A DNA stretch of 64,000 nucleotides from Malurus cyaneus samueli (Eukaryota; Chordata; Aves; Passeriformes; Maluridae): assembly GCA_009741485.1 (NCBI GenBank), contig CM019237.1, forward strand, positions 45,026,302 to 45,090,301. The letters run 5' to 3'. The notes beneath the pieces are model-generated. The model was not told the origin of the DNA, did not search any database, and was given only the letters and a program-made list of their open reading frames with translations. The position numbers and the translations under genes are program-made. This document shows, one piece after another, positions 1 through 13,447 of this stretch. Numbering within the stretch: position 1 is the stretch's first letter; the number at the start of each line of letters is the position of its first letter.

Positions 1-680
1 AATGAGCCGAGGCTTGGTTTTGTATTGTAAGGAAACTATTTCCACCTCAAAATAAGCCAAGGCTCTGCTGTTGGGGTGAGCTCCAGGCAGCCCTCCAGCC
101 CCGCACGGGGTGTTGTGCCGAGCTGCCCGCAGACACTAGGTGGAAGCCTTGGGTTGCGCTTCCACTGCATCTGCTCACGGCAGGAAGAGGAGGACTCGTG
201 CTTTCAGAAAGGAGACTTTTTCTTTTCTTCTTGCCTTCACATGCTAGAAAGGGAAGTACAAGCTCTTCTGGTGCGCAATGGGGTGAGCAGAAGAATGGAG
301 GAGAAGTGTCAGTCCCCTCCCGGCTCCTCCCTGCTACAGGATCTTGTGAGCAGGGCTGTGGTGGGAGCGTTGAGGCCCTCGGAATTCTTGGGTGTGGTTG
401 GGTGGCAAGACTGATTTAATTTATCCTGATTTATCCTCATTTATATGTTCTGATGGGGATAATTCTGAGATCCCTGTGAATGTATAAAAAAGAATTAATA
501 TTGGGATGAAAGTGAGTACCGATTAGCTGCTTTATCTTGCAACAAATGTTAGGAGAACCAGCTACGATAAAGTGCATGCTGAATTTATGATGATTGCTTT
601 TGACAAGGCCTCCAATCTGAAAACTACTCCAAATAGGGAGATTTAGAGTTAGTACAAAGAATGAATCACAGGTTAAATGA
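1..680. other. Non-coding sequence, no gene recognised
   Basis: No open frame here resembles a known protein; frames at 76-414 and 198-419 overlap each other in different phases, as chance frames do. The only structure seen is a 14-base direct repeat with two differences, at 1-14 and 51-64 (AATGAGCCGAGGCT and AATAAGCCAAGGCT). The left end of the window may cut a larger element, so nothing can be said about what lies further left. Confidence 0.6.
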
Positions 681-689
681 GAGCCAGAT

Positions 690-1500
690 GAAACTTGAAA
701 TATTCATTTAAGAGAAATGTCAAAGTTTATGATTTCAAGGCATCTTGTTAAATTTAGTGATAAAAATACTGTTTTCAATGTATTCCTAGGAACTAAAAAG
801 GCTGAACATTTCAATCGGGTCCTTTTAGAAAAATAACGGATATTTTATTTTGGAAATTAGTTACGTTTTGGTCCTCTTTCACATACCGGTTGAAATGCAA
901 AGTTAGGTTATGCCAAATCAAGTCTCATATGAGGCCACATTATGCAATCCTACCAGTAGCATAACTTACCATGAATGTAATAATTAAATATTGTTATATA
1001 ATTTAGTACAGGTGATATTTTATTTTCAAAGCAAGTGATTTTTCTACGAGGTAATCAGTTTTCTTTCAAAAGCAATAGCAGCTTTATTAGTGTGTGCTGA
1101 ATGAAACAGTTTAAATTTTTGCAGTCTGAAATAGAAATGTTCTGGGTACTAGTTAGGGACCAATTGTTTTTAATATCCTAGAAACCTGATTCCAAGCTAA
1201 TGGCAGGATACAGAACACTTCAGTGTCTCCCATTATTAACTGAAGAACGTAAAAACAATAGAAGCAGAAAAATATGTTAAGAAAATAAATATTTGCTTTC
1301 AAAAATAGTATTTTATTTTGAAAGAAAACCTGTCATTTTTTTCCTTAAGGCAAACTTTTCAATACTGAATTTTTTATTCTGGCCTCCTTTTACATAAAGA
1401 TTTTTCATTTCTGTGTAGAATTTTTTGAAGAATGTTGATTTTATCGAAGTGGTATTTTCTGGCTGAAGACTGTTTCAATTGAAATTTTCTCACTAGTGTG
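690..1500. promoter_or_regulatory. AT-rich regulatory-like block (candidate conserved non-coding element)
   Basis: This stretch is strongly AT-rich with no low-complexity decay. It has many homeodomain-type TAAT words (for example around 980-1010), an octamer-like ATGCAAAG near 894, and CCAATTG near 1160. It contains no open frame of useful length and no recognisable transposon. Such composition is typical of the conserved non-coding elements that surround developmental genes in vertebrates. Conservation itself cannot be seen from one sequence, so this is an inference from composition. Confidence 0.3.
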
Positions 1501-4500
1501 AGCTGTTATGACACACTCCTCCTCCACCCTCTGAGCTGTGGTAAAAGAGTGAGTGAAGTTATTGATTTATCTTTCNTTCTAGTGCAATGACTTCGAGAGC
1601 TTCATGGCTGTTCTGCAGACAGATGCACAATTTTGAAACATCAATATGGACTGCAAATCTCTACTGTCAGTCAGCTCCTCTTCCCCTCTGCATAACGTAA
1701 TCCCTATCTCCACAATGCCTGCACAGATACCCATTTGCAAAGATGTTTTTCTGGTGATAGCGTGCATAGCAAGCACTCCCTTACTTGTTCTCATCTCTAG
1801 CAACATTATATGGAGTTTCAGTTCACAGTTCCCTGTGTTCCCCCTCCTACCACTGAACTGCAGCCAACTCTGAGCTGCGGCTATTAAACATCACATAAGC
1901 AACACCACAAAACAGATCTCCTGTGGAAAGCACAGGAATTCAGAGAAAAGCAACAAATCGAGTGAGGTCTGGGAAGTGATAAAAAGGATCATAGGGAATG
2001 AGTTACTCATGATGCAGAATAGCCATCACCTTGATGTTCAGGTGATACCAGCTTGCAAGGGCAAGTTTTTGAGGGTGGCACAAAGAGGTGTCACTGGGAG
2101 CAGTCAGGTTGCAGCCAGGGACATAAGTAGGTCAGCGTTTAACCACTGAGTTTTGTCAGTCTGTCAGAGTCCCAAGGGAAGGGCTGAAGGCGTCATTGCT
2201 TGAGGGTTTTAAAACTGGTCAGTTTCAAGACAGGCCAAGGCACTTCCAGGACAGATGAATAAAACAACATGGAGCAAGTACTGTATCTATTCCCACTTTG
2301 TATGAGTCTGAGAAGACAATTGGGAGAAAGATGAAAAGGCCTGAAGGAATCATGTGTACAAAGTTAGAAAACAGTGTGAACTGGTGTGACGTGACCAGGG
2401 AAAAGCTTCCAAAGACAATGCTCTTCTTTGACAACATGAAGACCTGAAGGTGGGAAAAGAGAAAAAAGGGGAAGATGTGCAATGAATTCAGAGGAAAGAG
2501 AAATGTGTGTGAATGTTTGTAGCTGCTTATGTGTGTGTGTAGCACAACAGGAATCTCATTCAGATCAGAAGAAGCATTGTAAGTGTCTGCATTTTGGTTT
2601 GCTTACACTAGTGGCTTGAAGAGGGCACCCTGGCACATGAATTCTTGCTGCTTAGGTAAAGTGATGAGTGGAGAAGGTTGCCAGACACTGTCACTGAGCA
2701 TTCAATGGACAACTAAGAAGCAACTGCAAAAGTCTGTTCCCAACTCGAGTTGCATAGCAACACTGAATCGTCAGATTGCTGCTATGTCAGTCCCTGACAT
2801 TATCCCCATTATTACAGCTGGTTTTAGGAATCATGCAGTATGATCTTACTAGCCCACTCCCCAGCTGCATGTGTGACTTTTGTCTCCTGCTGAATGATGC
2901 CATGTAATTTGCTGCAAAGGTGTCTCAAAGTAGAGACACCAGAGAGAAAAATCTTTGAGGATCCAGCAACACAGACCATAAGGAGCAAAGAACGTGTCTG
3001 TGCAGGATGGGGCAGGAGAGACCCTTCAAAGCACATCAATATCCTTAAAGAAGGCTTGTGTCTGCTGAATTTGTCAGAATGTGTGTTACCTCATTTCTTC
3101 TCAGAACTGGGTATTCATTGATCCAATTGAGAGCCTGTATTAAGGGATGAGCCACAGTTGCTCATAAGACGTGTTTCAAATGGTTCCAGTGCATACTTGT
3201 GCTTGCTGTTTGGATCTCTCCTGTGGACCATTGCTGCTGTGCAATCCTAACTTCCAGCCAGCTGTTTACCACTTTTCAGTGTAAGCACCTTGTGAGCTGT
3301 TTCCTGTTGGAGATGCTGAAGTACAAAAGTAGTCACAACATCATCATTCTGTGATGTTTCAGACACTGCCAATCTCTGAGACAATACCTAGAAGTCTGCT
3401 TCACTTGCAGGATGTTTCTAGTAACCTGCATAATGTCTTTCCTGGATGTCTTGTGCAGCACAGCATCCTCTTCCCCTTTTCATTCTATTGCTGCTGCTTT
3501 TGCTGGCACAAGATCCTGAAATGCCCCTGCCATCTCTTTGCAGCCAAGGCAACCAGGGTTGCCGGATACCAAGGTGTAGCTGGAGTTTTAAGGGTGCAAA
3601 TAAACTGAATGAACTCCTATACTGTGAACATCAGAGTGACATGGACTTAGGACACCAGGTAGAATGAAAATTACCCTACAGGCCTTTCACACTGGATGAT
3701 GGGGAGGGTGACCTGCTTAAGCAAATAATTCTCAGTGATGTATCTCCTTTCTTAAGAGTGGCTCGTTGTAAACTATACCAGCTTTTTCAAGATCACCACT
3801 GCATATTATGAACCAGCAAACAGGCCTCAGAAGGACAAGATAGACTGCCTGTTCCCTCTGTATAGTGTAATGGAATTATTCTGCTTCATTAAAACAGCTG
3901 ATGAGAAAACAAAGAGCCTTAAGAGTCAGTTCCTCTTTCTGTGCCCTGAATGCAAAGCACACAAATGTCACACTTGGACTAGGAGCTACAGTCACTCTTG
4001 CCTGATATCATGGAGTCTGAGCTCAGACGAGGTCTAACACAGCAGATGATAAACATCCAAGTGTGACATTGCTAAAAGAGATCTGATGGTCATGGAGTTA
4101 TCCTAAACAAAGGAACATGTCTTCAATGCAAAAGCTTAGCAGTTCTTGCAAAGAAGGAAAAAAAAAGCTGTTTGTCTGATTTTCACCTTTCTTCCCTTCA
4201 ATACTCCCCTGAACTGTTGGATGGGACACTCTGAAAAGCTTATTTCCCTCGCCAGGAGAGAGTCTCCTCTCTCTGTATTTTCAATGTATCTTGCTTTTCC
4301 GTGAGGCTGAGGGACTTGAGATCATTAGTGAGACAGCAGGTGCTGGAATGGTCACTGGCACCCACCAGTTTGTGGCTGAGTCATCCCGTGGACCACTCTC
4401 AAGAGGGATTTATCCAAAGGCTCTGCAGAGCAAATAGACTTCCGTGGCTTGTAGCTGCCCTACATGTGTTTGTTGACAGCCCTGGTAGTTCAGTGAAGGA

Positions 4501-7107
4501 GTCAGCACTGGGTTTTAGGCTGTGCCAGTCAGACTAAAGAGTTTTGTGTAACCTTGCTGCCATGGACTATCTGGAAGTTCAGATACAAGAGACTGTTCCA
4601 TGGGCTAATTCATGTTTGATAATTAATATGGCTTTTCCTTTTACACTTGGTCATCTAGTTTATGGTGGATAGGACTGAGGGTCCCCATTGATGAGTGGAG
4701 GATTCTTTTGTCAGATTTTACACTATGGTCAGACCTCTGTAGGATTTCTCTACATGTGTCTCTGTCAGTTTCAGTCTGTATATGTTACCAAATACCATCT
4801 TTGCAGTTCCTTAGCTTTATTTGACAATCTGAATTTCCTATGACCTTTGAGAATAACTTTTGCAGGTTAAAATGTGCTGAATAAGGACAAATGAGAAATG
4901 CAAAAGAAGTGAAAATAGTCAGGTTTTAAAGAAAATCATCTCCTGTCAGCATTGTTTGCATGTGTGCTCATTTCTTATAAACATTCAAAGGCTTGAGTTT
5001 CCTGTTGCTAGTATATATGGAAAACAAATGTCAAGACTGCACATGAGTACTTTCCATAAATTAATATTAAATGTGCAGACACATTTCATCTCAAAGTGCT
5101 TGTACACTCCTCTTGTCAGAAAGCAGAATAAATGATGGTCAATCACCACCTAGGGCTTGTTATTTCCATCTGTAGTTATGAAAATGCTCTACAAAGAAGG
5201 TCAGGATCACAGCCTCCAATTTTGCAAATGGGACACAGCTCCTCAGTAAAGCCACTTGTCTGGCAGTCACAGAGCTTCCACATCTCTACTGAACCTGCAG
5301 AGGCAAATGCAGATGCACATTTGATTATTTTCTCTTCTGTCCTTGACTACCCCTTTTAAAAGGAGTCACTCAGCCTTCCATTTATTGCTCAGGAGTGAGG
5401 CTGTCCATCACCATCCGGCACAGGCTGCCCTCCATTCTGTGAGTGCAGGTGTGCTTACTGGCATGCATTTTCTCTCTGTCTCTCCCAAGGAGGAACTGAA
5501 GGTCTTGAGAGCATGCCTTACATCTTTCCTTCAGGTCATCTCTGCTTCTGCCTTCAATGCCCCTCACTGCAAAGGATCTCTTCTACCCCGCATCTCTTTT
5601 GGGCTGGTCAGAGGCCGCCTTCAGCAAATGTCCTGGCAGAAGAATCCTGATTGTGTGCTTGAGTATTCTGTACCTTTCCTACTGTCCTTGTCTTATTCTC
5701 AAGGGGCTTTCATGTTCCAGGATGTCAGAGGAACATTTGTAGTTCTGAATATTCTCTGTTTTCTTGTGTGGGTTTTCATCCTGACAATCCCCCAAGACTG
5801 TTCAGTGATGCAGGAGGGTTATAGGGTGAGTGTGTTGTTTCCTGCCAGAGCAGATTTTGATAATGCATTTTACAAGGTTCCCTGGGAGGATGAACTTGGT
5901 AGTGGCTTTAACAAGTGAAATTCAGTCAGAAGGGACTTGATCAAAATGTTTGAAGTAACATGTATCAAAAGAGGTCTTGTTGGGAACACCTTTTCTTTGT
6001 GCCAGAAACTAACAAAGGACAATTCAGAGAAAAATCGGCAAATAGAGTACTTGGCTACTTCACACAGTGGTGATTAAACCATGAGACATTGTGCCACTGT
6101 ATGTTCTGGAGGCCACCAATGGGAGTAAAAAAGTCTCTCTAGCTTTATGGAGTAAGCCAGCTTCCAAATTCCTAGGAATGAAAATGTTTCTTGAGCTGCT
6201 TGTGCAACTTTTTCTCAAGGCCTCTGGGGCCACCAACAGCCCTGACTGTCGTTGCCCAGCATTCCATGGGGATTTTTCCATCCTGCCCAGGTTCCAGGCC
6301 CCATGGCCCCCAGAGCCATCCGTCTCTGCCTGTCCCAGTGATGTTGCAGCAGGGCTGCTCTCCAGCTCCCCACAGCTCTGCCCTGTCCAGCCATGGCCCC
6401 TCTGCTCCAGAGAGGTACCTGATGCCATGGGATGGGGTTGCCCCTGGTGCTCCCCAGATACCCAGCCTTCCTAGGGTCCTGGCACTTCTTACACAGTTTT
6501 CTAAGGCTTCAATCTACTCAATTTATATAAAATATATACCATCACATTCCATAGCCAGGAACATTTCTAAAGCAGATGATTCTTTTCCGATATACTGCTT
6601 TTATCAAAAGCAAGAGAGTTAATGCCTGCCAGGATATAGAACGTATTGCAGAGACCACAAATGCGACACCTGGACTAGTAAGTCATTTTACCAATGTTCT
6701 TCCTCTTAAAAGTGATCATTGTTAGAAATCATTGATCTTTTCCTTGTCCTCTTAGTCTGACAATATCACAGCTCCAAAATGGAAAGCCTTGCTGTGTGAG
6801 CAGAGATACACAGATCAATATCCCTTCTTGTGGCAGCAAGTGAAAATGTGTGGCGCAAAGGTAGACTTCCACAGCCCTGTTAGCAGGAACAGCTTGGATG
6901 CCAGCAGCAAATGTCATGGCAGTTGAAATGAAAAAAGTGAATATAGATGTTTATGACATAAATCTGCCTTCTTTGGAATTTAAGTATTATTTGGAGGATA
7001 GGTACAACATTTCATAATAACTTCTGGAATTTCTAGGGATGAGAAGGGGAATGAAGCTATAAATATCTGTCAAAATAGCTGAATGTCACAATGTTTGGGC
7101 ACAGTCT
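1501..7107. other. Non-coding interval, no gene recognised
   Basis: The interval contains one undetermined base at 1576, a short GT run near 2528-2540, and otherwise unremarkable mixed-composition DNA. The longest open frame (5343-5918, + strand, 191 codons) has no recognisable domain, no paralogous motif and no convincing initiation context. Frames on the other strand overlap it, so I treat it as chance. I see no RNA gene and no transposon that I can name. Confidence 0.6.
1576..1576. other. Undetermined base (N)
   Basis: A single ambiguous base within a T/C-rich context. It shows that the source is an assembly consensus with at least one unresolved site. It breaks no supported feature. Confidence 1.
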
Positions 7108-7386
7108 TTTCAGAAAGGCAGGTAGTGATCAGGACCTGAAGGAATGGCCTGATGCTGTGTCAGGGGAAGTTTAGGTTGGATATCAGAAAAGGGTTTTTCA
7201 CCCAGAGGGTGTTTGGGCACTGGAACAGCTCACCAGGGAAGGGGTCACAGCACCAAGCCTGACAGAGTTAAAGAACAATGCTCTCAGGCACACGTTGTGA
7301 TTCTTGGGGATGGTGCTGCACAGGGCCGGAGGCTGGACTTGATGATCCTTGTGTGTCCCTTCCAACTCAGCTTATTCTGGGATTGG
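7108..7386 (+). mobile_element. CR1 LINE, 5'-truncated 3' end
   Basis: The sequence follows the 3' terminal region of the chicken-repeat-1 (CR1) non-LTR retrotransposon in the sense direction. In order it has an 'aatggcctg...ctgtgtcaggggaagtt' block, 'taggttggatatcag', a 'cactggaacagctcaccagg' block, 'ggctggacttgatgatcc', 'ccttccaact', and an end near ATTCTGGGATTG, a degenerate form of the usual tandem ATTCTATG terminus. CR1 copies are normally short 3' fragments because reverse transcription stops early. No reverse transcriptase frame remains. This is the best taxonomic marker in the window. Confidence 0.9.
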
Positions 7387-10300
7387 GGGATTGTGTAATC
7401 AGTCAGAAGAGGCCAAGGGATCCATGCTTTTGCTAACACACACTCCTATGCTTACTGAAACTGCAGGCTGCAGTATCTTTGTGCTAGATTTATCTGCAGA
7501 TGTATTGAAGCTCAGCAACCAAAGTCTCCAACATCAAAATCTATGAACTAAAGTCTAGCCTTCGTACAGCCCAAGTAAATGTGGTTCTGGCTCTTCCCTA
7601 AATGAGATATTTGAGCAAAACATGTCACATTCATTGTGAGGATTTTCTTGCACCATGCAGGACAGAGCCATCACGGACAGATTTTTTTTAAAGAAAAGGG
7701 CATAACTTTTCAGACAAAAGAGCTATTAAAATACTCATGTCCTGACTTCCATCACTTCATTGTGTTGGGTTGTGGGAGGGGAGTTTTTTCCTTAGTAGAA
7801 CACCTTTCTTGCACTTTTCAGTGTGAATGCCTAGGTCAAATTCACAGCCTAGCTGCTTCTCATGCTTAGGAGGGGATGGCTGGGCTGCCAGTCTTTCATG
7901 CTGCCTCGTGGTCATGGCAAACATGGGATCTGACTGTGCATCAAGTCTGAGGAATCCCTTAGGAAGCCTCCACACAGAGGATTTAACTTGTGACTAAAAA
8001 CAAGACAAGGATGCATCTGTATTAACCTTCTCTCTGCAAACCCCAAGAAGGTCTCCCAACTCTCTCCTCTCCAAACCTCCACCACTTCTCCTCTTTCTTT
8101 GATTTCTCAGCTAAAAATAGGGTGACAGAGGGACTGTGGGGTAAGCAGCTGGAGTAGAGCGAAGCCAGTTGCCATAGAAACCAATGAGCCACTTAGCAGC
8201 ACTTGCCTTCCTCGTTTGCTTGTGGATTTATTTTTCCCTCTTGTTCATGAAGGGCCAGTATGGGGTGGCAGAAGTCCCACACCAGCTGAGACACAGCTCC
8301 CTGCCCCTGTGGCCACCTGGGATGCCAGTGTTCCCTCAGGATCTGCCTCCCAAGTGAGGAAGGGGAGAGGGAAGATGGACTTCAGATGCAAGAAGGGTCT
8401 GAGCTTCAGGGCTTGTACATACACTGGGTTTTCCCCCCTTACCCTGGCATCTTGTTTTCCTCTCATGCCAGATAGCACTTGGATGATGCCCCAAATATTC
8501 AGAGAGACTCTCCAGGCCACTTGTGCCCTGCCCTGTCTCTAAAGATGGCAAGTAGCAGCAATTGAGTTTTATGCATATAACCATGTGCTGTATTACACCC
8601 CTGGCTTGAGTGGCAAAGGCAGTAGTTTGGAGGTGAACATATGGGTTAGAAGAAAAGAATATTTATTTCCTCCCAGGTCTTCCTTCCATCATGAAAAATT
8701 AACATTTGGGTGATTATTTAAAATAGATGCCCAACCTACTTTTGGTTCACAGGGGGCTAAAGTTGCTTTAATTTCACTGCATATACATTTCTCAGTGGGG
8801 AAAACCTATTTCCTTGAAAGATCAGAAGCTCTAAATGGAATACCTGAAACATATTAAGCTACAATTTGGGTATACTTGATTCTGGCTTGCAGTGTTTGAT
8901 ATTCAGTAGCTCTTCTCTTTCTTTTCTTTTTCTCTGAGACTGAAGAAGCATACATTGTTAGGTAGCACATACTTCACTAAGTTTAAAAATAAACTTAGGA
9001 AATATTATCACTAGCAGAAAAGTACTAGATTGGCAGCTCTTGGAGAATGAAATCTTCTCTTCAGCCCTGAAGTGACAGAGCCAGTTTTGGTAAGACCTTC
9101 CCACACTGCTCCTCATCCGTATGCTCCAAATGTCGCTTCCTCATAACCGGAGTCGTGTGAAAGTGCCCCAGCTGCTCACACCTGGATGCAAACCCCAGGT
9201 GTCTGCTGGCAGGTGCTATTTTCTTTTTCACTCGGTGCTATGTGGAAGTGGTAATGGGAAAGACAGTAATGCATTAATGGGTGCTGCAAGCACAGTAAAG
9301 TTGTGAGGAATTTGCCAGCAGAACCATTCCTGGTAAAGCTTGTTGTTGTAGAGCTTCTTCTTCAGGTTGCATGTTACCAGCATTTCTGAGACTTTAGAGA
9401 AAAGGTCTATCATCTAGAAATCACAGTAGATAAAACTGAAAGCAGTTTCTAGAAATTTTGGTCTGGATAGTTTTCCTCTGGGTAGTCTGAAATTGGGTTT
9501 TTGTGTTTGATTTCTCCTCTGAACATGGATGGCGGACTGAAAGATAATAAATGGCATCATACCGCAGTACATGCAGGGAAGTGTAAATGTTAAATAATGA
9601 ATCCTTATGACATACCTGCAAAGTCAAATGTATTATTTAACTTCTGCTCATGAGAGAAGGTCAGGCTAGACATGTGTGACAGTTAGAACTGGATCAAAGA
9701 TACACCTGGGAAGACCTGAAGACTTCCTTTGCTGAGAAGTGGCCTGGCTATCCCAAGGATGTCATTCTGCAGCGGCTTAGAAGAGGTCAGCTTTGACTCT
9801 TGATGCTGACTTTTAGTATTAGTCATCTGTACCACATCAGTGACACCAGCAGGACCAACTTATGCTCTAAAGAGCTGTGTGAGCACTTGAGCTGCTGGGT
9901 GGGTCAGCTTCAGATCTGAGCAGACCCATTAAAGGGAGCACGGCAGAAATACGGGCAGGGTCATGCTGTGTTCTGGTGTTGTCTTGGTTGGCACAGCAAT
10001 CTTTTTGCAGCCCTTGCTGTCAAAATAATGCAAAACAACCTTGGGGTTTTGATAATGTGTCACATCAGGGTCGTTTGTTTAGTCACCCATGCTTTCTCCT
10101 CTCTCCTCATTTTTGCCCAGGGTCCTGTGCAGCAGCTCACGTGCGATTAACTGCTTTCCAGCATTTAACTGAGACTACAGTGCAAAAATTTGATCTGAAT
10201 TAAAATACATCCTCAGATTTAGGCAGCTTCATCCAGGTTTGGTGGTGGCCTATTTCTCAGTGAAATGTGTAACAGCAGCCAAGTGTCTTCTCTTGTATAT

Positions 10301-11550
10301 TATTGTTTCTTAATTTCATGGTGTGTTTTCTTTGTTTGTTGTAGTAGCCTGAAGTCATGCATCAAAACTCTTACTGTATTCATGAAAACATACCAAAGGC
10401 AAGCATCACTGGCTAATTAAATCTTTTCTGTTGCACACTGGCATGATAAATACAGCTTTAAAACAAACGAAATCTTCTATTATAGAACTTCTATTCTGCT
10501 CACCTGATGTTATCAGAAGGGTCTGGCCCAGGAGGCAGGATGTGTTGAATGCTACGCAGGAAATAGGAGGAGCAAGAATCTGGGGCAAGTGGGTATAAAA
10601 ATAAAGGGATGTTTGTACACAGAGGAATTCCTATATGCTAGAAGAAAAAAGGTAAAGGTTACAAAGCAAATTTTTCCATCAGCAAGATCAGAAGCTGCAT
10701 ATCTTCTGTTCTCTGTAGGAGTCATTCAGAGCTGCTGCTTGTTGGCTGCAGAAAGCAAATGAGATTTGGGAGGAGAAGAACTGAACCCCACAGCAACAGC
10801 TTGTGGTGGAGGGGAATAGAGAACTGTCGAGCACACTGAACATCAACAACAGATGGGTTTTTGTGCAAAACATGGTGTCACGGTTAGACTGGGAACAAAA
10901 AATGATGGCTTTCCATCTCTGCATCAAAGCATTCAGAAAGAATAGATGTGTTCTTGGTGGTTTGAATGTATAGGTGGAGCTTGGCTAATTTCTCCTTCGT
11001 CTTCTTCCTCCTTCCTAAAGAAACCCTTTCATTTTTTCTCTACTTCCTCAAAACCTTAATCCAGGCAGAAAATTCTATTTTCAGCCTCTAAGGGACTGAG
11101 ATTTTGGCAACCTTCAGTCTCTAATACTACCCATTACTGCCAGTTTAGCTGAGTTGGGTTTTATGCCCTTTCCTCCAAGTCCACAAGCTGATGTCCACAG
11201 ACTACTGCCTAGAAGCATTGCTGGGAAACACATGGCAATAGAAGGAGAGTGCTGGGTAAGCAGAAGAGATAAGAAGTGACTGGGAAAGAACCAGCCAGGC
11301 TGGACTATTTGCAGGAATCAGGCCTGAGATGGCCTTGTCATCCAGCTGCTAGAAACAAAACTCAAGACCCCATGACTGGATCTTAATGCTGCTGTCAAAC
11401 TCCCTACTTTGCATAGCATGTGCAATTTGTAGAAGAATTCTTCAAGAAAAGAAAAGGTATTTACTTATAAAATTGTAATATTTTGGTTAATGTTGAGTTT
11501 TTGTCACTAATAATATTGAGGTTACACTGAATTCATTTTGCACAGCCTCT
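7387..11550. other. Non-coding interval, no gene recognised
   Basis: No exon or RNA gene is recognisable. The only notable word is GTTGCCATAGAAAC followed directly by CAAT at 8168-8184, which resembles an RFX X-box next to a CCAAT sequence. Short open frames occur on both strands at 8216-8584 and overlap in several phases, so they are not treated as genes. Confidence 0.55.
8168..8184 (+). promoter_or_regulatory. RFX X-box-like site adjoining CCAAT
   Basis: GTTGCCATAGAAAC fits the inverted-repeat X-box recognised by RFX factors (GTNRCC, short spacer, RGYAAC) with one mismatch in the right half. The bases that follow complete CCAAT. RFX and NF-Y sites commonly lie together in promoters of ciliary and MHC class II genes. 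No promoter or CpG enrichment is seen here, so this could be a distal element or a chance match. Confidence 0.25.
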
Positions 11551-11559
11551 CTCTTTTCA

Positions 11560-11820
11560 ATGTGAAATGAGTTTTTGTGCTGGTTGTTTTTCATCACTGA
11601 ACCAACCGATGGGGAAAGCCATGAGAGAGGCCATGGTAACTTGGGGTTTGGTAAATCAGCCGCTGTCTGTACTGGGTCTAAGGAACCCCTGGTTTGTTCA
11701 TCTCTTTTCTCTATTAAAAGGAACATAATAGAGCTAAAATTTTTGCTTAAATTAGCATTAGATACCAGTAAGGAAAAGGGAAGATTTTTATGCCTTTCTC
11801 ACATGTACTGAAGAGCCACA
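11560..11820. promoter_or_regulatory. Regulatory-like block (candidate conserved non-coding element)
   Basis: A compact stretch of mixed AT and GC words with no repeat signature, ending in an AT-rich part with several TTAAA and TTAGC words near 11725-11765. Overlapping open frames on both strands (11487-11726 minus and 11575-11811 plus) are of similar length, which argues against either being coding. The call rests only on sequence texture. Confidence 0.22.
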
Positions 11821-12939
11821 GAGTCGGCTCAGGCATAAAACCGCCCTAGAGGAGAATGGAAGAGGGTGCTTCCATGCTGATTCTGGATTCAGGAGGGCAG
11901 CACGGTGTCAGATTACATCTGTTTGGTATTTTAAGGTTTCTTTACAACCTTAGATTAGAATGTCCTTACCTGAAGAATGCAGTCCTGCAGTTTAAGAGGA
12001 AATAAAATGTATTCCACAGAAAATTCTGCTGCTGTGGAAAATGTGGGGCCTTGTCAGAAACTCTCTCACCAAGGAGCAGAACTGCACTCCAGACTCCATG
12101 ATAATAAACATGAGGGGAATGGGTTCAACTCTCTTGCCCTTTTCGGTGAGATTGCAGCTGACAGTTCGGGCAGGAGGATCTGTGCAGTGAGTAGCGTGAA
12201 GTGGGATAATGCATGCTGAACGCTGTGTGCTGGGAGACTGGCATACAGTGCCTTCAGACACAGCCTGTAGAGTGTGCATAATGGCCCTTTGCTGGAATTT
12301 TTTGTCGTCTATAATCTTTGATGGGAACTAGTTGCTTCTGTATAAATCTGCATCTGCCACTGCAGACTGCCAGGCATGTTCTGTGCATAATGTTCCAGGG
12401 TCACTGCATGTGTACATTGCTAATGCCCAGACACACTTCTGAAATGATGAATATTTTTTTCTTCATTATGACCTGGTGTAATGACCATTCCTCACCGAAG
12501 TGTAATCTCAACTATGTGCATTCCAGTGCAAAAACTTCTGATTAATTATTCATTTAAAGGCTGTAAATATACTTTCTTCCATCTCTCCCCCTTTCATTCT
12601 CAGGCATAACATCTTTGAAAATTTTTCCTGAGTTTCGCCAGAATACTTCATCACTAGGATGAGGCCCAGGTATATGCAGTCGTGCTTCAGAACCAAAGGA
12701 ACTGTTTGAGACTTGTTTACTTTGCAAACAAAACAAAGCCTGGCTGCTTTCTGTTGTTCTCTTTTCTAGGCTGTTAACTCTGGGTATTGTTCACTGTCAG
12801 TGCTAGCAGAAAATTAATAAATTTAAAATATGGTTCCTTTGAGCAACTGAACAGAGTCCCTTCTCAAAATTACTTACTGCAAACCATTCAGAGCTTGCTA
12901 GACTGATCAGTTTTCTATGGTGCTTTGGATTGTGACAGA
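11821..12939. other. Non-coding interval, no gene recognised
   Basis: Mixed-composition DNA with no exon, RNA gene or transposon that I can recognise. Overlapping frames at 11977-12279 on the two strands are open together and are not supported as coding. Confidence 0.55.
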
Positions 12940-13215
12940 AAGAAAGTGTGTAAAAGTAAGATATTATTATTAGCTCCATTCCATGTTCAAGCTGACTGAT
13001 AACAGCAACTGTCCTCTCCTTTCATTGATGTACTTGTGAGATCTGTCAATCAAGGCTGTGTCAGCAGCACACGAGGGGGAGGGTGCAAGTGTGTTTATTT
13101 TTACTGTCAATTGTATTTGCTAATGAGACTGGAGTCCATTACCAGAGAGAGAGCCTATGTGAGTTAGTGACTGAGTCAATTCGTTATCAAGTGCTGGCTC
13201 TGGTGCCAAGAATTG
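12940..13215. promoter_or_regulatory. Regulatory-like block with PBX-MEIS site
   Basis: This stretch has no repeat character and carries CTGTCAATCA at 13043-13052. That is the exact complement of TGATTGACAG, the canonical composite site bound by PBX-MEIS/PREP TALE homeodomain dimers. A CTGTCAATTG word and a TGCTAATGAG homeodomain-type word follow at about 13103-13126. Clustering of such words suggests a developmental enhancer. Activity and conservation are inferred, not seen. Confidence 0.35.
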
Positions 13216-13447
13216 CTTAGGAGAACTGAAAATCATCATTCCTCCACCCCCAGCTCCCCTCTGTCTAACCTTTCACATTCACTCCTGATATTAACTGGGG
13301 ATCACAGCTGCTGGGAAACTGGCAGAAACAATTTTACAAATGGATGTTGTTTGATGTCAACTTTTCCTCCTCCCCTTCCTGAGCATCTGACATTTCTCAA
13401 CCAAGCAGACAGATGATAGAGCAAAAGAGGGATTATTTCTTCATATT

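Noticed and set aside
5343..5918. 191-codon + strand frame with a hydrophobic stretch near the centre
   Set aside because: The hydrophobic run comes from T/C-rich sequence; no signal peptide, family motif or exon boundary was recognised and smaller overlapping frames exist on both strands.
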